Of a stretch of DNA of 64,000 bases, positions 55,620 through 64,000 are shown piece after piece. The stretch is from Brevundimonas pondensis (GTDB taxonomy: Bacteria > Pseudomonadota > Alphaproteobacteria > Caulobacterales > Caulobacteraceae). Made by a program: the position numbers and the translations under genes. Under the pieces are notes generated by a model. That model had not been told where the DNA came from and searched no databases. It saw only the letters and a program-made list of their open reading frames with translations. The DNA is taken from the NCBI RefSeq assembly GCF_017487345.1, contig NZ_CP062006.1, forward strand, positions 2,982,001-3,046,000, given 5' to 3'. The stretch's first letter is position 1. Each line of letters opens with the position of its first letter.

Positions 55620-58535
55620 ATGACCGACGCGCCCGCCGACACCACCGCCCGCCCCCTCACTCAGGACGGACCGCCGCCCCGGCTGTGGCTGATCGACGCC
55701 TCGGCCTATATCTTCCGCGCCTATCACGCCCTGCCGCCCCTGACGCGCAAGTCGGACGGCCTGCCCGTCGGCGCGGTCCAGGGCTACTGCAACATGTTGT
55801 GGAAGCTGATCCGCGACATGAAGGGCGAGGACGGGCCGACCCATCTGGTCGCCGTCTTCGACCACTCGGAAAAGACTTTCCGCAATACCCTGTACGATCA
55901 GTACAAGGCCCACCGCCCGCCCGCGCCCGAGGATCTGGTGCCGCAATTCCCGCTGGTGCGCGAGGCCACCGCCGCCTTCGGCGTGCACGGCATAGAACTG
56001 CCCGGCTATGAGGCCGACGACCTGATCGCCACCTATGCCTGCAAGGTGCGTGATCTGGGCGGCGAGGCGGTCATCGTCTCGTCCGACAAGGACCTGATGC
56101 AGCTGATCGGGAACGGCGTCGTCATGTACGATCCGATGAAGGATCGCCGCCTGGACGAAGAGGCCGTGTTCGAGAAGTTCGGCGTCACGCCGGACAAGGT
56201 GGTCGAGGTTCAGGCCCTGATCGGCGACAGCGTCGACAACGTCCCCGGCGCCCCCGGCATCGGCCCCAAGACGGCGGCCCAGCTGATCCACGAATACGGC
56301 GACCTCGACACGCTTCTGGCCCGCGCCGGCGAGATCAAGCAGCCCAAGCGGCGCGAGACCCTGATCAACTTCGCCGACCAGATCCGCCTGTCGCGCGAGC
56401 TGGTGAAACTGACCTGCGACGCCCCGGCCCCCGAGCCGGTCGACGACTTCCTGATCCGCGATCCCGACCCGGCCGCGCTGTCCGAGTTCCTGGAGCGGAT
56501 GGAGTTCCGCTCCCTGCTGCGCCGCGTCGGCGACGGCAAGGCCCCGGCCAAGGAAGGCTCGGCCTTCGCCCGCCAGCCCTCGGCCCCTGTCGCCACGCCG
56601 CGCTACGGCCAGACCGAGGTCGCGACGCCGGACGCCGTCCACGCCTTCGACCGCGACAAATACGAGTGCGTGCAGACGCTGGATGATCTGGATCGCTGGA
56701 TCGCCCGCGCCCGCGCCGCCGGGGTCATCGGCTTCGACACCGAGACCGACGCCCTGTCGGCCACCCACGCCGGGCTGTGCGGCGTCTCCCTCGCCGTCGG
56801 GCCGAATGAGGCCTGCTACATCCCCCTGACCCACGACCATGAGCCGAGCGGCGACGCCTCGCTGAGCGGAGGCTTCGACTTCGGTCTGGAACCGACCCAG
56901 GGCGAGACGCGCGAGCCGCTGACGCAGATCCACAAGCCCACCGCTCTGGAACGGCTCAAGACCCTGCTGGAAGACCCGGCGGTGCTGAAGGTCGGTCAGA
57001 ACATCAAATACGACCTCGCCGTCATGGCCCGACGCGGCATCCGCGTGGCCCCGATCGAGGACACCATGCTGATCTCTTACGTCCTCGAAGGCGGGCTTCA
57101 CGGCCATGGCATGGACGAACTGGCGCGCCTGCACCTCGGCCACGAGCCCATCCCGTTCAAGAGCGTGGCGGGCACGGGCAAGAGCCAGAAGAGCTTCAAG
57201 CACGTCGAGTTGCAACCGGCGACCTGCTACGCCGCCGAGGACGCGGACGTGACCCTGCGCCTCTACAAGCTGCTGAAGCCGCGCCTGGCCGCCGAGCGCC
57301 TAACCACCGTCTATGAGACCCTGGAGCGCGGCATGCCCGCTGTTCTGGCCGACATGGAGCTGAACGGGGTGCGGGTCGATCCCGACCGTCTGCGCTCCCT
57401 GTCCTCGACCTTCGGCCAGCGCATGGCCGAACTGGAAGAGCAGGCGCACAAGCTGGCGGGCCGTCCCTTCAACGTCGGCAGCCCGCGCCAGATCGGCGAG
57501 ATTCTGTTCGGCGAAATGAACCTGCCCGGCGGCAAGAAGACCGCCAGCGGCCAATGGGGCACCGAGGCCAGCGTACTGGAAGACCTGGCCCTGACCCACG
57601 ACCTGCCGCGCACCATTCTGGACTGGCGCCAGCTGTCCAAGCTGAAAGGCACCTATACCGACGCCCTGGTGGCGGCGGCCGATCCGGCGACGCACCGGGT
57701 GCACACCTCCTATCAGCTGGCGGCGGCGACGACGGGGCGTCTGGCCTCGTCCGATCCCAACCTGCAGAACATCCCGATCCGCACCGAGACCGGCCGCCTG
57801 ATCCGTCAGGCCTTCATCGCCTCGCCGGGCCATGTGCTGATCAGCGCCGACTACAGCCAGATCGAGCTGCGCCTTCTGGCCCATATCGGCGACATCCCCG
57901 AGCTGAAGCGCGCCTTCAAGGCCGGCCTCGACATTCACGCCGCCACGGCGTCCGAGATGTTCGGCGTCCCCGTCGAGGGCATGCCGTCCGAGACGCGCCG
58001 CCGGGCCAAGGCCATCAACTTCGGCATCGTCTACGGCATTTCGGCCTTCGGCCTGGCGGCCCAGCTGGGCATCGATCAGGGCGAGGCCGGGGCCTATATC
58101 AAGACCTATTTCGAGCGCTTCCCCGGCATCCGCGCCTACATGGACCGCACCAAGACCTTCGTGAAGGAGCACGGCTTCGTCACCACCGTCTTCGGGCGTC
58201 GCATCCACATCCCGGCCATCCATTCCAAGTCGGGGGCCGAGCGGCAGTTCGGCGAGCGCGCCGCCATCAACGCCCCGATCCAGGGCGCCGCCGCCGACAT
58301 CATCCGCCGCGCCATGATCCGCATGCCGAGCGCATTGGCCGAGGCGGGTCTGAAGACCCGCATGCTGCTGCAGGTCCACGATGAACTGATCTTCGAGGCC
58401 CCCGAGGCCGAGGCCGAGCGCGCCCTGGCCCTGGTTCGCAAGGTCATGGAAGGCGCCGCCGACCCCGCCGTCGCCCTCAGCGTGCCCCTGGTGGTCGAGG
58501 CCAAGGCCGCCGCCAACTGGGACGACGCCCACTGA
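55620..58535 (+). CDS. polA: DNA polymerase I
   Basis: 971 residues, all three domains. 5'-3' exonuclease (~1-310: LIDASAYIFRAYHAL, GYEADDLIATYA, SSDKDLMQL). 3'-5' proofreading exonuclease with FDTETDA and the later YAAEDADVT, so probably active. Polymerase with motif A DYSQIELRLLAHIG (~744), motif B RRAKAINFGIVYG (~795) and motif C QVHDELIFE (~919). Fills gaps, removes RNA primers. No Shine-Dalgarno is visible before the ATG; a stable hairpin occupies that region. Confidence 0.98.
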   Translation: MTDAPADTTARPLTQDGPPPRLWLIDASAYIFRAYHALPPLTRKSDGLPVGAVQGYCNMLWKLIRDMKGEDGPTHLVAVFDHSEKTFRNTLYDQYKAHRPPAPEDLVPQFPLVREATAAFGVHGIELPGYEADDLIATYACKVRDLGGEAVIVSSDKDLMQLIGNGVVMYDPMKDRRLDEEAVFEKFGVTPDKVVEVQALIGDSVDNVPGAPGIGPKTAAQLIHEYGDLDTLLARAGEIKQPKRRETLINFADQIRLSRELVKLTCDAPAPEPVDDFLIRDPDPAALSEFLERMEFRSLLRRVGDGKAPAKEGSAFARQPSAPVATPRYGQTEVATPDAVHAFDRDKYECVQTLDDLDRWIARARAAGVIGFDTETDALSATHAGLCGVSLAVGPNEACYIPLTHDHEPSGDASLSGGFDFGLEPTQGETREPLTQIHKPTALERLKTLLEDPAVLKVGQNIKYDLAVMARRGIRVAPIEDTMLISYVLEGGLHGHGMDELARLHLGHEPIPFKSVAGTGKSQKSFKHVELQPATCYAAEDADVTLRLYKLLKPRLAAERLTTVYETLERGMPAVLADMELNGVRVDPDRLRSLSSTFGQRMAELEEQAHKLAGRPFNVGSPRQIGEILFGEMNLPGGKKTASGQWGTEASVLEDLALTHDLPRTILDWRQLSKLKGTYTDALVAAADPATHRVHTSYQLAAATTGRLASSDPNLQNIPIRTETGRLIRQAFIASPGHVLISADYSQIELRLLAHIGDIPELKRAFKAGLDIHAATASEMFGVPVEGMPSETRRRAKAINFGIVYGISAFGLAAQLGIDQGEAGAYIKTYFERFPGIRAYMDRTKTFVKEHGFVTTVFGRRIHIPAIHSKSGAERQFGERAAINAPIQGAAADIIRRAMIRMPSALAEAGLKTRMLLQVHDELIFEAPEAEAERALALVRKVMEGAADPAVALSVPLVVEAKAAANWDDAH

Positions 58536-58668
58536 CCGGCGGTTGAGGATTTCTCTCTGATCGCTGCAAACTTCTAAATGAAACGCGCAGCGATCGTGGC
58601 TGTTCGGGGTGAAAATTTCGCCTAAACCTTGCCTCATTGGAACATCACTCCAAGAACAAGGTTCAGTT

Positions 58669-61395
58669 GTGAAAAAGAGTCTGCTGCGACTGTCGGTCGC
58701 CGCCATCGCCCTGACGGCGGCCGCCCCCGCCTTCGCCCAATCCGCCCCGGCGCCGGTTCAGGCCGGAACGCCCGAACCCGAGGCCGCCGCCACGGTCGAC
58801 GAGGTCGTCGTCACCGGCTCGCGCATCCGCCGCGTCGATCTGGAGGGCGTCGCCCCCGTCTCGGTCATCACCGGCGAGGCCATCGACACGCGCGGCTTCC
58901 GCAGCGTCTTCGACGCCCTGAGCCAGGCGACCCAGAACACGGGTTCGGTCCAGGGCGAGGACTTCGGCGCCACCTTCACCCCGGCGGCCAATGTCATCTC
59001 CCTGCGCGGGCTGGGACCCAACCACACCCTGGTCCTGCTGAACGGGCGGCGGGTGGCGGAATATCCCTCGGCCTATAACGGCTCGGTCAACGCCGTGAAC
59101 CTGGCCAACCTGCCCAACGCCGTGGTCGACCGGATCGAGGTCCTGACCGGGGGCGCCGGCGCCATCTATGGTTCGGACGCCATCGCCGGGGTGGTCAACA
59201 TCAAGCTGAAGCAGAAGACCGACGGCTTCGACGCCTCGCTGCGCTATGGCGGGACCGAACAGGGCGGCGGCGAGAACTGGCGCGCCCAGTTGTCGGGCGG
59301 CCGCAGCTGGGACCGCCTGGATGTGGTCGGCAGCCTGGAATACAGCCAGCGCGACGCCATCTTCTGGGGCGACCGCGAGATCAGCCAATCCTATACCCGC
59401 TACGCCGAACCGGGGACGGTTCCGCCGGCCATGTTCTCGAACCGCAACCCGATCACCCGCGCCTACTACGACCCGCCCGCCGGTCTGTGCGAGGGCCTGG
59501 CCTCCCTGCAGGGCGGCACGGTCGAGCGCGTCGTCGCGGCCAGCGGCGGCTCCTATTGCGGTAGCGACGCCTTCTACAGCACCCGCACGATCCAGACGCA
59601 GAAGGAGTCGGGCAACGCCTACCTGGGCCTGACCTATCACCTGAACAACGATACCGAGGTCTTCGGCGAGTTCCTGTACGGCAAGACCCAGGTCGACAAC
59701 GTCGTCCGCTCGCTGAGCTGGAACAAGACCTTCTGGAACGACACGGCCGGGCGGCTGGAGACCTGGAACCGGGTGCTGACGCCGGAAGAGACGGGGGGTG
59801 CCTTCGGCGTCGGCAACCGCTATGACGAAGAGAACTGGAACGCGGTCCTGGGCGTGCGCGGCCACGTGGGCGACTGGCGCTATGAGGCCGCCTTCAACCG
59901 CTCGGAATATGTCAGCGACCAGAGCCGCGTGCGGCTTCTGACCGGGATCGACGCCTTCTTCCTCGGCGCCCAGCAGGGGACGCGGGACGTGTCCGGCACG
60001 ACCCAGCCGGTCTATGCGCCCGCCGCCAACCGCCTCTACACGCCGCTGACGCCGGGCGAGTTCGGCACGGTGGCCGACCGCTTCACCGACCACAACACCT
60101 CCTGGCTACAGGACTTCACCGTTTCGGTGGACGGCGACCTGTGGCAGCTTCCCGCCGGCCCTCTGCAGGCCGCCGCCGTGGTCGAGATCGGCGAACAGGG
60201 CTACAAGAACCAGCCCGACGCGCGCCTGAACACCGGGATCGCCTGGAACACCAGCGGCTCCCAGCCCTCGGGCGGCGAACGCAAGCGTCAGGCCGCGGGT
60301 CTGGAACTGCGCGTGCCGATCCTGGATCAACTGACCGCCACGGTGGCCGGCCGCTACGACCGCTACGAATACCGCGGCGAGTCGGTCGACAGCCCGACCT
60401 ACAGCCTGGGCCTGCAGTATCGCCCGATCCCCAGCCTGATGCTGCGCTCCAGCTATTCGACCAGCTTCCGCGCCCCGGACATGAACTACATCTTCGCCAC
60501 CGAGACGCGCGGCTACTACCCCGGCGTGACGGACTATTATCAGTGCCGCCTGGAGGGGCAGGACTATTCCAGCTGCGACATCCAGTACAACATGGACTTC
60601 ACGCGCGGCGGCAACGCCGAGTTGCAGCCGGAGAAGGGCAAGTCCTTCACCGCCGGTTTCGTCTGGACGCCCAGCAAGGCCTTCGACATCCAGTTCGACT
60701 ACTATGATCTGGAGATCAGCCAGCAGGTGACCTCGCTGAGCGAGGACATCATCCTGCGCACCGAGGCGGACTGCCGCATCGGCCGCACGCCCAGCGGCGG
60801 GACGGTCGATTCCAACTCGGCCCTGTGCCTGGACTATGTCGGGCGGGTGGCGCGCAATCCGGCCAGCGCGGCGATCAACCCGAACCAGGTCACGCGCATC
60901 ACGGTCAATCCGATCAATGCGGCCAGCGAGACGACGCGCGGCTTCGACGCCACCGTCAACGCCCGCCACGATTTCGACCGTTACGGCCGACTGAGCGGCA
61001 GCCTGACCTACACCAAGGTTCTGGAGCACGAATACCAGCAGTTCGAGGGCGACCCGACCTTCGACTATCTGCGCGACCTGTCGCGTCAGTCGGACTGGCG
61101 CGACCGCATGTCGGGCAGTGTCACCTGGGACGTCGGACCCTGGACGACCACCCTCTACGGTGTCCGCTACGGGACCATTCCGACCAATGACTATGCGTCC
61201 GAGCGCGATCCCTATGCCGTGTTCAACGCCAGCGTCCGCTATCGCGTGAACGACAAGGCCTCGGTCTCGGTGATCATGAACAACATCGCCGACCGCTATC
61301 CCGAGGACCGCACCGGCGGTTGGCCGAACTATTCGATCGGCTGGTACGACATCTACGGCCGTCAGACCTGGGTCCAGCTGGACTACAGCTTCTGA
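58669..61395 (+). CDS. TonB-dependent outer-membrane receptor
   Basis: 908 residues from GTG 58669 with AAGG seven bases upstream; this start gives a clean signal peptide (KKSLLRLSVAAIALTAAAPAFAQ), whereas 58609 would add 20 unrelated residues. TonB box-like VDEVVVTGSRI, plug domain with VISLRGLGPNHTLVLLNGRR and GAGAIYGSDAIAGVVNI, then a large barrel ending in the aromatic LDYSF. The style matches the large receptors common in Caulobacterales and Sphingomonadales; the substrate is unknown. Followed by a perfect terminator. Confidence 0.95.
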   Translation: MKKSLLRLSVAAIALTAAAPAFAQSAPAPVQAGTPEPEAAATVDEVVVTGSRIRRVDLEGVAPVSVITGEAIDTRGFRSVFDALSQATQNTGSVQGEDFGATFTPAANVISLRGLGPNHTLVLLNGRRVAEYPSAYNGSVNAVNLANLPNAVVDRIEVLTGGAGAIYGSDAIAGVVNIKLKQKTDGFDASLRYGGTEQGGGENWRAQLSGGRSWDRLDVVGSLEYSQRDAIFWGDREISQSYTRYAEPGTVPPAMFSNRNPITRAYYDPPAGLCEGLASLQGGTVERVVAASGGSYCGSDAFYSTRTIQTQKESGNAYLGLTYHLNNDTEVFGEFLYGKTQVDNVVRSLSWNKTFWNDTAGRLETWNRVLTPEETGGAFGVGNRYDEENWNAVLGVRGHVGDWRYEAAFNRSEYVSDQSRVRLLTGIDAFFLGAQQGTRDVSGTTQPVYAPAANRLYTPLTPGEFGTVADRFTDHNTSWLQDFTVSVDGDLWQLPAGPLQAAAVVEIGEQGYKNQPDARLNTGIAWNTSGSQPSGGERKRQAAGLELRVPILDQLTATVAGRYDRYEYRGESVDSPTYSLGLQYRPIPSLMLRSSYSTSFRAPDMNYIFATETRGYYPGVTDYYQCRLEGQDYSSCDIQYNMDFTRGGNAELQPEKGKSFTAGFVWTPSKAFDIQFDYYDLEISQQVTSLSEDIILRTEADCRIGRTPSGGTVDSNSALCLDYVGRVARNPASAAINPNQVTRITVNPINAASETTRGFDATVNARHDFDRYGRLSGSLTYTKVLEHEYQQFEGDPTFDYLRDLSRQSDWRDRMSGSVTWDVGPWTTTLYGVRYGTIPTNDYASERDPYAVFNASVRYRVNDKASVSVIMNNIADRYPEDRTGGWPNYSIGWYDIYGRQTWVQLDYSF

Positions 61396-61400
61396 TGCCT

Positions 61401-61431
61401 GGAGGGGGCGACGACGCCCCCTCCCCTTTTT
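61401..61431 (+). terminator. Intrinsic terminator after the TonB receptor gene
   Basis: GGAGGGGGCG (61401-61410), loop ACGA, CGCCCCCTCC (61415-61424), then CCTTTTT. Perfect ten-base-pair stem six bases after the stop. Confidence 0.92.
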
Positions 61432-61476
61432 CCGACGACAAGGCTAGGCTGGTCGGCCTTGTTGCAGGAGCCAAGC

Positions 61477-61785
61477 ATGAGCCTCGATCCCGAAATCCGC
61501 GACAACGCCGAAGCCAAGCGCTACGAGTTGACGGTGGACGGCCAGACCGCCGTGGTCATCTACAACCCGGTCGCGGGCGGCCTGCTGATCACCGAAACCA
61601 TCGTGCCGATCCCGCTGGAGGGGCGCGGCATCGCCAGCCGCATGGCCAAGCACGTCCTGGCCGATCTGAAGGAACGCGACCTGCTGATCCTTCCCACCTG
61701 CCCCTTCTTCGCCGGCTACCTGAAGAAGCACCCGGAATACGCCGACCTGGTGCATCCGGGCTATCGGGCGGCCCTCGGTCTCTAA
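61477..61785 (+). CDS. GNAT-like N-acetyltransferase (YjdJ type)
   Basis: 102 residues from ATG 61477 with AGGAG six bases before it. Small single-domain GNAT-like protein: AKRYELTVDGQTAVVIYNPVAGGLLITETIVP, then PLEGRGIASRMAKHVLADLKE (acetyl-CoA loop), ILPTCPFFAGYLKKHPEYADL. This arrangement is typical of the YjdJ/NATD1 family, whose substrate is unknown. Confidence 0.9.
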   Translation: MSLDPEIRDNAEAKRYELTVDGQTAVVIYNPVAGGLLITETIVPIPLEGRGIASRMAKHVLADLKERDLLILPTCPFFAGYLKKHPEYADLVHPGYRAALGL

Positions 61786-61822
61786 GGTCGCGTCAGCCGC
61801 CTGCGCCTGCTAGGGCGGGGCG

Positions 61823-63043
61823 ATGAAGTCTTCAGATCTCGACGTCCTGATCGTCGGCGCCGGCGCGGCCGGCATGATGTGCGCCATCGAGGCGGGCAAG
61901 CGCGGCCGCCGGGTGCGAGTGATCGACCACGCCCGCGCGCCCGGTGAAAAGATCCGCATCTCGGGCGGCGGACGCTGCAACTTCACCAATCTGGGAACCA
62001 GCGGCGCCAATTTCCTGAGCGAGAACCCACGCTTCGCCCTGTCGGCGCTGAAGCGGTTCACCCAGCACGACTTCCTCAAGATGGTCGAGCGCCACGGCAT
62101 CGCCTGGCACGAAAAGACCCTGGGCCAGCTGTTCTGCGACGACAGCGCCAAGCAGATCATTCGCATGCTGACGGACGAGATGAAGGCGGCGGGCGTGGTC
62201 CTGTCGCTGGGCCTCGGCGTCAAGACGATCGCCCGCGACGGCGAGCGCTTCACCGTCGATCTGGACGACGGCACCCGCGTCTCGGCGGCCTCGCTGGTGG
62301 TGGCCACCGGCGGCAAGTCCATCCCCAAGATGGGCGCCACCGGCTGGGGCTATGAGGTGGCGCGGCAGTTCGACCTGCGGGTGACGGAGACGCGCCCCGC
62401 CCTCGTCCCCCTGACCTTCGAACCCGGCCTGCTGGAACAGCTCAAACCGCTAGCGGGCGTAGCCGTGGACGCCGTGGTCAAGACGGCCGCCAACTCGGCC
62501 TCAAGCAGCCCGAAGGGCGATAGGCCCCAGTTTAAGGAAGCGATGCTGTTCACGCACAGGGGGCTGTCGGGGCCGTCGATCCTGCAGATCAGCTCCTACT
62601 GGCGCGAGGGCGAGGCCATTACGGTCAACATGGCGCCGGGCGAAGACGTGGCCGCACGCCTGCTGGCCGCCAAGACCGAAAACGGCAAGCAGGCGGTGCA
62701 CACGGCGCTCGGCCATATCATCCCCCGCCGTCTGGCCGAGGTGATCTGCGCCCGCGAAGGCCTGTCGGGCAAGCTGGCCGAGGTCGGCGACAAGAAGCTG
62801 CGGGCCATGGCCGAGACGGTCAACGCCTGGACCGTCAAGCCGGTCGGGTCCGAGGGCTATCGCACCGCCGAGGTGACCTTGGGCGGGGTCGACACCGCCG
62901 CCCTGGATCAGCAGACCATGGAGGCGAAGTCCGTCCCCGGCCTCTTCTTCATCGGCGAGGTGGTCGACGTCACCGGCTGGCTGGGCGGCTACAACTTCCA
63001 ATGGGCCTGGTCGTCCGGCTGGGCGGCGGGGCAGACCTGCTAG
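61823..63043 (+). CDS. FAD-dependent oxidoreductase, YhiN/HI0933 (BaiN) family
   Basis: 406 residues. FAD-binding dinucleotide motif DVLIVGAGAAGMMCAIEAGKRGRRV at the start, followed by the family mark KIRISGGGRCNFTN and, later, VATGGKSIPKMGATGWGYEVA. The C-terminal GYRTAEVTLGGVDTAALDQQTMEAKSVPGLFFIGEVVDVTGWLGGYNFQWAW is strongly conserved in the family. One member (BaiN) acts in bile-acid dehydroxylation; most have no assigned substrate. Confidence 0.94.
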   Translation: MKSSDLDVLIVGAGAAGMMCAIEAGKRGRRVRVIDHARAPGEKIRISGGGRCNFTNLGTSGANFLSENPRFALSALKRFTQHDFLKMVERHGIAWHEKTLGQLFCDDSAKQIIRMLTDEMKAAGVVLSLGLGVKTIARDGERFTVDLDDGTRVSAASLVVATGGKSIPKMGATGWGYEVARQFDLRVTETRPALVPLTFEPGLLEQLKPLAGVAVDAVVKTAANSASSSPKGDRPQFKEAMLFTHRGLSGPSILQISSYWREGEAITVNMAPGEDVAARLLAAKTENGKQAVHTALGHIIPRRLAEVICAREGLSGKLAEVGDKKLRAMAETVNAWTVKPVGSEGYRTAEVTLGGVDTAALDQQTMEAKSVPGLFFIGEVVDVTGWLGGYNFQWAWSSGWAAGQTC

Positions 63044-63173
63044 ACCCTGCGGCGTCTGCGCACGTTGTCGGCGGATCGAGGCGACCCTAACTCTATCCTC
63101 AGCGGGACGGGCCCCTCTGGCGGCGCTTCGGCGACGTGATGTCGGACCGCATCATTCGATGACGAGGACCCCC

Positions 63174-63509
63174 ATGCCCCTGTTGATGTGCCCCAACGAC
63201 AACGCCGCCATGCAGACCCTGGACCGCAACGGCGTCCAGTTCGACATGTGCCCGACCTGCCGCGGCGTCTGGCTGGATCGCGGCGAACTGGAGAAGCTGA
63301 TGGCCAGCGCCGCCGAGGAGGGCCGCGCCACCGCCCCGCAGGCCGCGCCGCAGCCGACCTATCAGCAGCCGGCGCAACAGCAACCCTGGGGCGGCCAGCC
63401 GCAGGGCTATCGTGAACCGCCGCGCTACAAGGACGACCGTCACCGCGACGACGACTACCACTACCGCAAGAAGAAGAAGCGGATGGACATCTTCGACATC
63501 TTCGACTGA
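63174..63509 (+). CDS. TFIIB-type zinc-ribbon protein
   Basis: 111 residues; ATG 63174 has GAGG seven bases upstream and gives the usual MPLLMCPNDNAAM start (ATG 63159 is possible). N-terminal zinc ribbon with MCPND and MCPTCRGVWLDRGELEKLM, then a Gln/Pro-rich linker and a highly charged tail (YKDDRHRDDDYHYRKKKKRMD) ending in IFDIFD. Such proteins are widespread and of unknown role. Confidence 0.88.
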   Translation: MPLLMCPNDNAAMQTLDRNGVQFDMCPTCRGVWLDRGELEKLMASAAEEGRATAPQAAPQPTYQQPAQQQPWGGQPQGYREPPRYKDDRHRDDDYHYRKKKKRMDIFDIFD

Positions 63510-63513
63510 AGCG

Positions 63514-64000
63514 TCAGGCGGCCAGACCAACGGCCTGCATCAGCGGTCGCAGGACCTGGACGGTCTCGGGCGCAGACGAAAGGGCTGCCCGAACCTCGGG
63601 CGCGCGGAACAGCTTGACGGCTTCCGCCCTGGCGCGGTCCGCCACGGGACCGGTTGGACCGGTTTCGCCCGCCGCCAGTCTCAGCAAGGCCGCCAGCTTC
63701 TGCGGCGCGGGGACCGGCGCACGAACGATCTGAGCCGTCAGCCGGGCATCCGCTTCGACGGCGCCTCCGACCACGCCCAGGGCGTCCACGACGGAGTCAC
63801 GGTCACGCTCGGACAGACCGGCGTTGCCCACGGCCCGCTGCAGGCCCGACAGGGCCGACAGCTTCTGCCCCGGCGTCTGGCCCGACGCCCGCATCTCGGT
63901 CTCGAATCGCAAGGAGGTGACGCAAGCATCCAGCCATCGCGCCGCCGAACGCTTGTTGCCTCCGCCGGTGACGTTTTCACACAGACGCGTCAGGCGCTCG
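63514..64000 (-). CDS. Unknown protein, 5' end outside the window
   Basis: The frame is open from the window edge to the stop at 63514, giving at least 162 residues. Visible sequence is Ala/Arg/Leu-rich and helical, with no Cys- or Gly-rich motif, signal or membrane segment (for example GNKRSAARWLDACVTSLRFE, SGLQRAVGNAGLSERDRDSV). The TTG at 63912 is not needed because the frame continues upstream. Family not recognised. Converges with the zinc-ribbon gene five bases away. Confidence 0.65.
   Translation of the reverse strand, partial: ERLTRLCENVTGGGNKRSAARWLDACVTSLRFETEMRASGQTPGQKLSALSGLQRAVGNAGLSERDRDSVVDALGVVGGAVEADARLTAQIVRAPVPAPQKLAALLRLAAGETGPTGPVADRARAEAVKLFRAPEVRAALSSAPETVQVLRPLMQAVGLAA

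Noticed and set aside
58639..58663. GGAAC-N16-GGTT before the second TonB receptor, resembling an EcfG promoter.
   Set aside because: The -10 differs from CGTT and the predicted start would fall on the GTG start codon itself.

Overview
The window is high-GC DNA with dense, mostly chromosomal housekeeping genes. It reads as an alphaproteobacterium of the order Caulobacterales, most likely Brevundimonas or a close relative. The reasons are a PhyR-NepR-EcfG general stress response locus, DUF4167, SapC and DUF4893 proteins, large TonB-dependent receptors, and the secA / parvulin / argJ / mutT neighbourhood. This is inferred from gene content and style; no rRNA or tRNA gene is present to confirm it.

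Layout. 1-2548: end of ubiB, a small secreted protein, arfB with a YaiI-type protein, and a YciI-like protein. 2560-4002: one clearly lower-GC gene for a probable PD-(D/E)xK nuclease, the only obvious foreign gene. 4048-13455: clpB, a LysE exporter, a TonB receptor, a BCCT transporter and a serine hydrolase. 13516-18451: membrane, ATP-grasp, DUF4893, hybrid kinase and DUF4167 genes. 18733-22027: prmC and prfA, separated by an opposing BrkB-family gene. 22215-31107: a response regulator, a TSUP exporter, GST-ispG-rodZ, ptsP-lysC and ubiG. 31111-35285: a leftward run comF-grxC-nitrilase-DUF1178-AraC-DUF6265-GNAT. 35284-39123: a methyltransferase, then parvulin-argJ-mutT-flp. 39399-48435: secA, a PLP enzyme, acetyltransferase, hydrolase, zur, sapC, a MaoC-like protein and an oxidoreductase. 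48507-52792: general stress response island. 52943-64000: ald, a TonB-C-like protein, obgE, polA, a second TonB receptor, a GNAT-like protein, a flavoprotein, a zinc-ribbon protein and an unfinished unknown gene.

The most informative region is the stress response island. I find five exact matches to the EcfG promoter form GGAAC-N16-CGTT: for phyR (leftward), nepR-ecfG (rightward), an entericidin-type lipoprotein gene (rightward, inside the end of phyK), a small membrane protein gene (rightward), and, facing left from 48646, a non-coding stretch of about 109 nt that ends in a strong intrinsic terminator. That last element folds into a 5' stem exposing a C-rich segment plus a terminator hairpin. 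It looks like a stress-induced small RNA of the GsrN type known in Caulobacter. The island thus appears to hold the sensor kinase, anti-anti-sigma, anti-sigma and sigma factors with three of their own targets.

No stretch above 300 bases lacks a gene. The longest gaps are about 280 bases. 18452-18732 and 39124-39398 hold nothing I can support beyond presumed promoter and leader sequence. 48436-48716 holds the candidate small RNA and two divergent promoters. No CRISPR array, insertion sequence, prophage or origin was seen.
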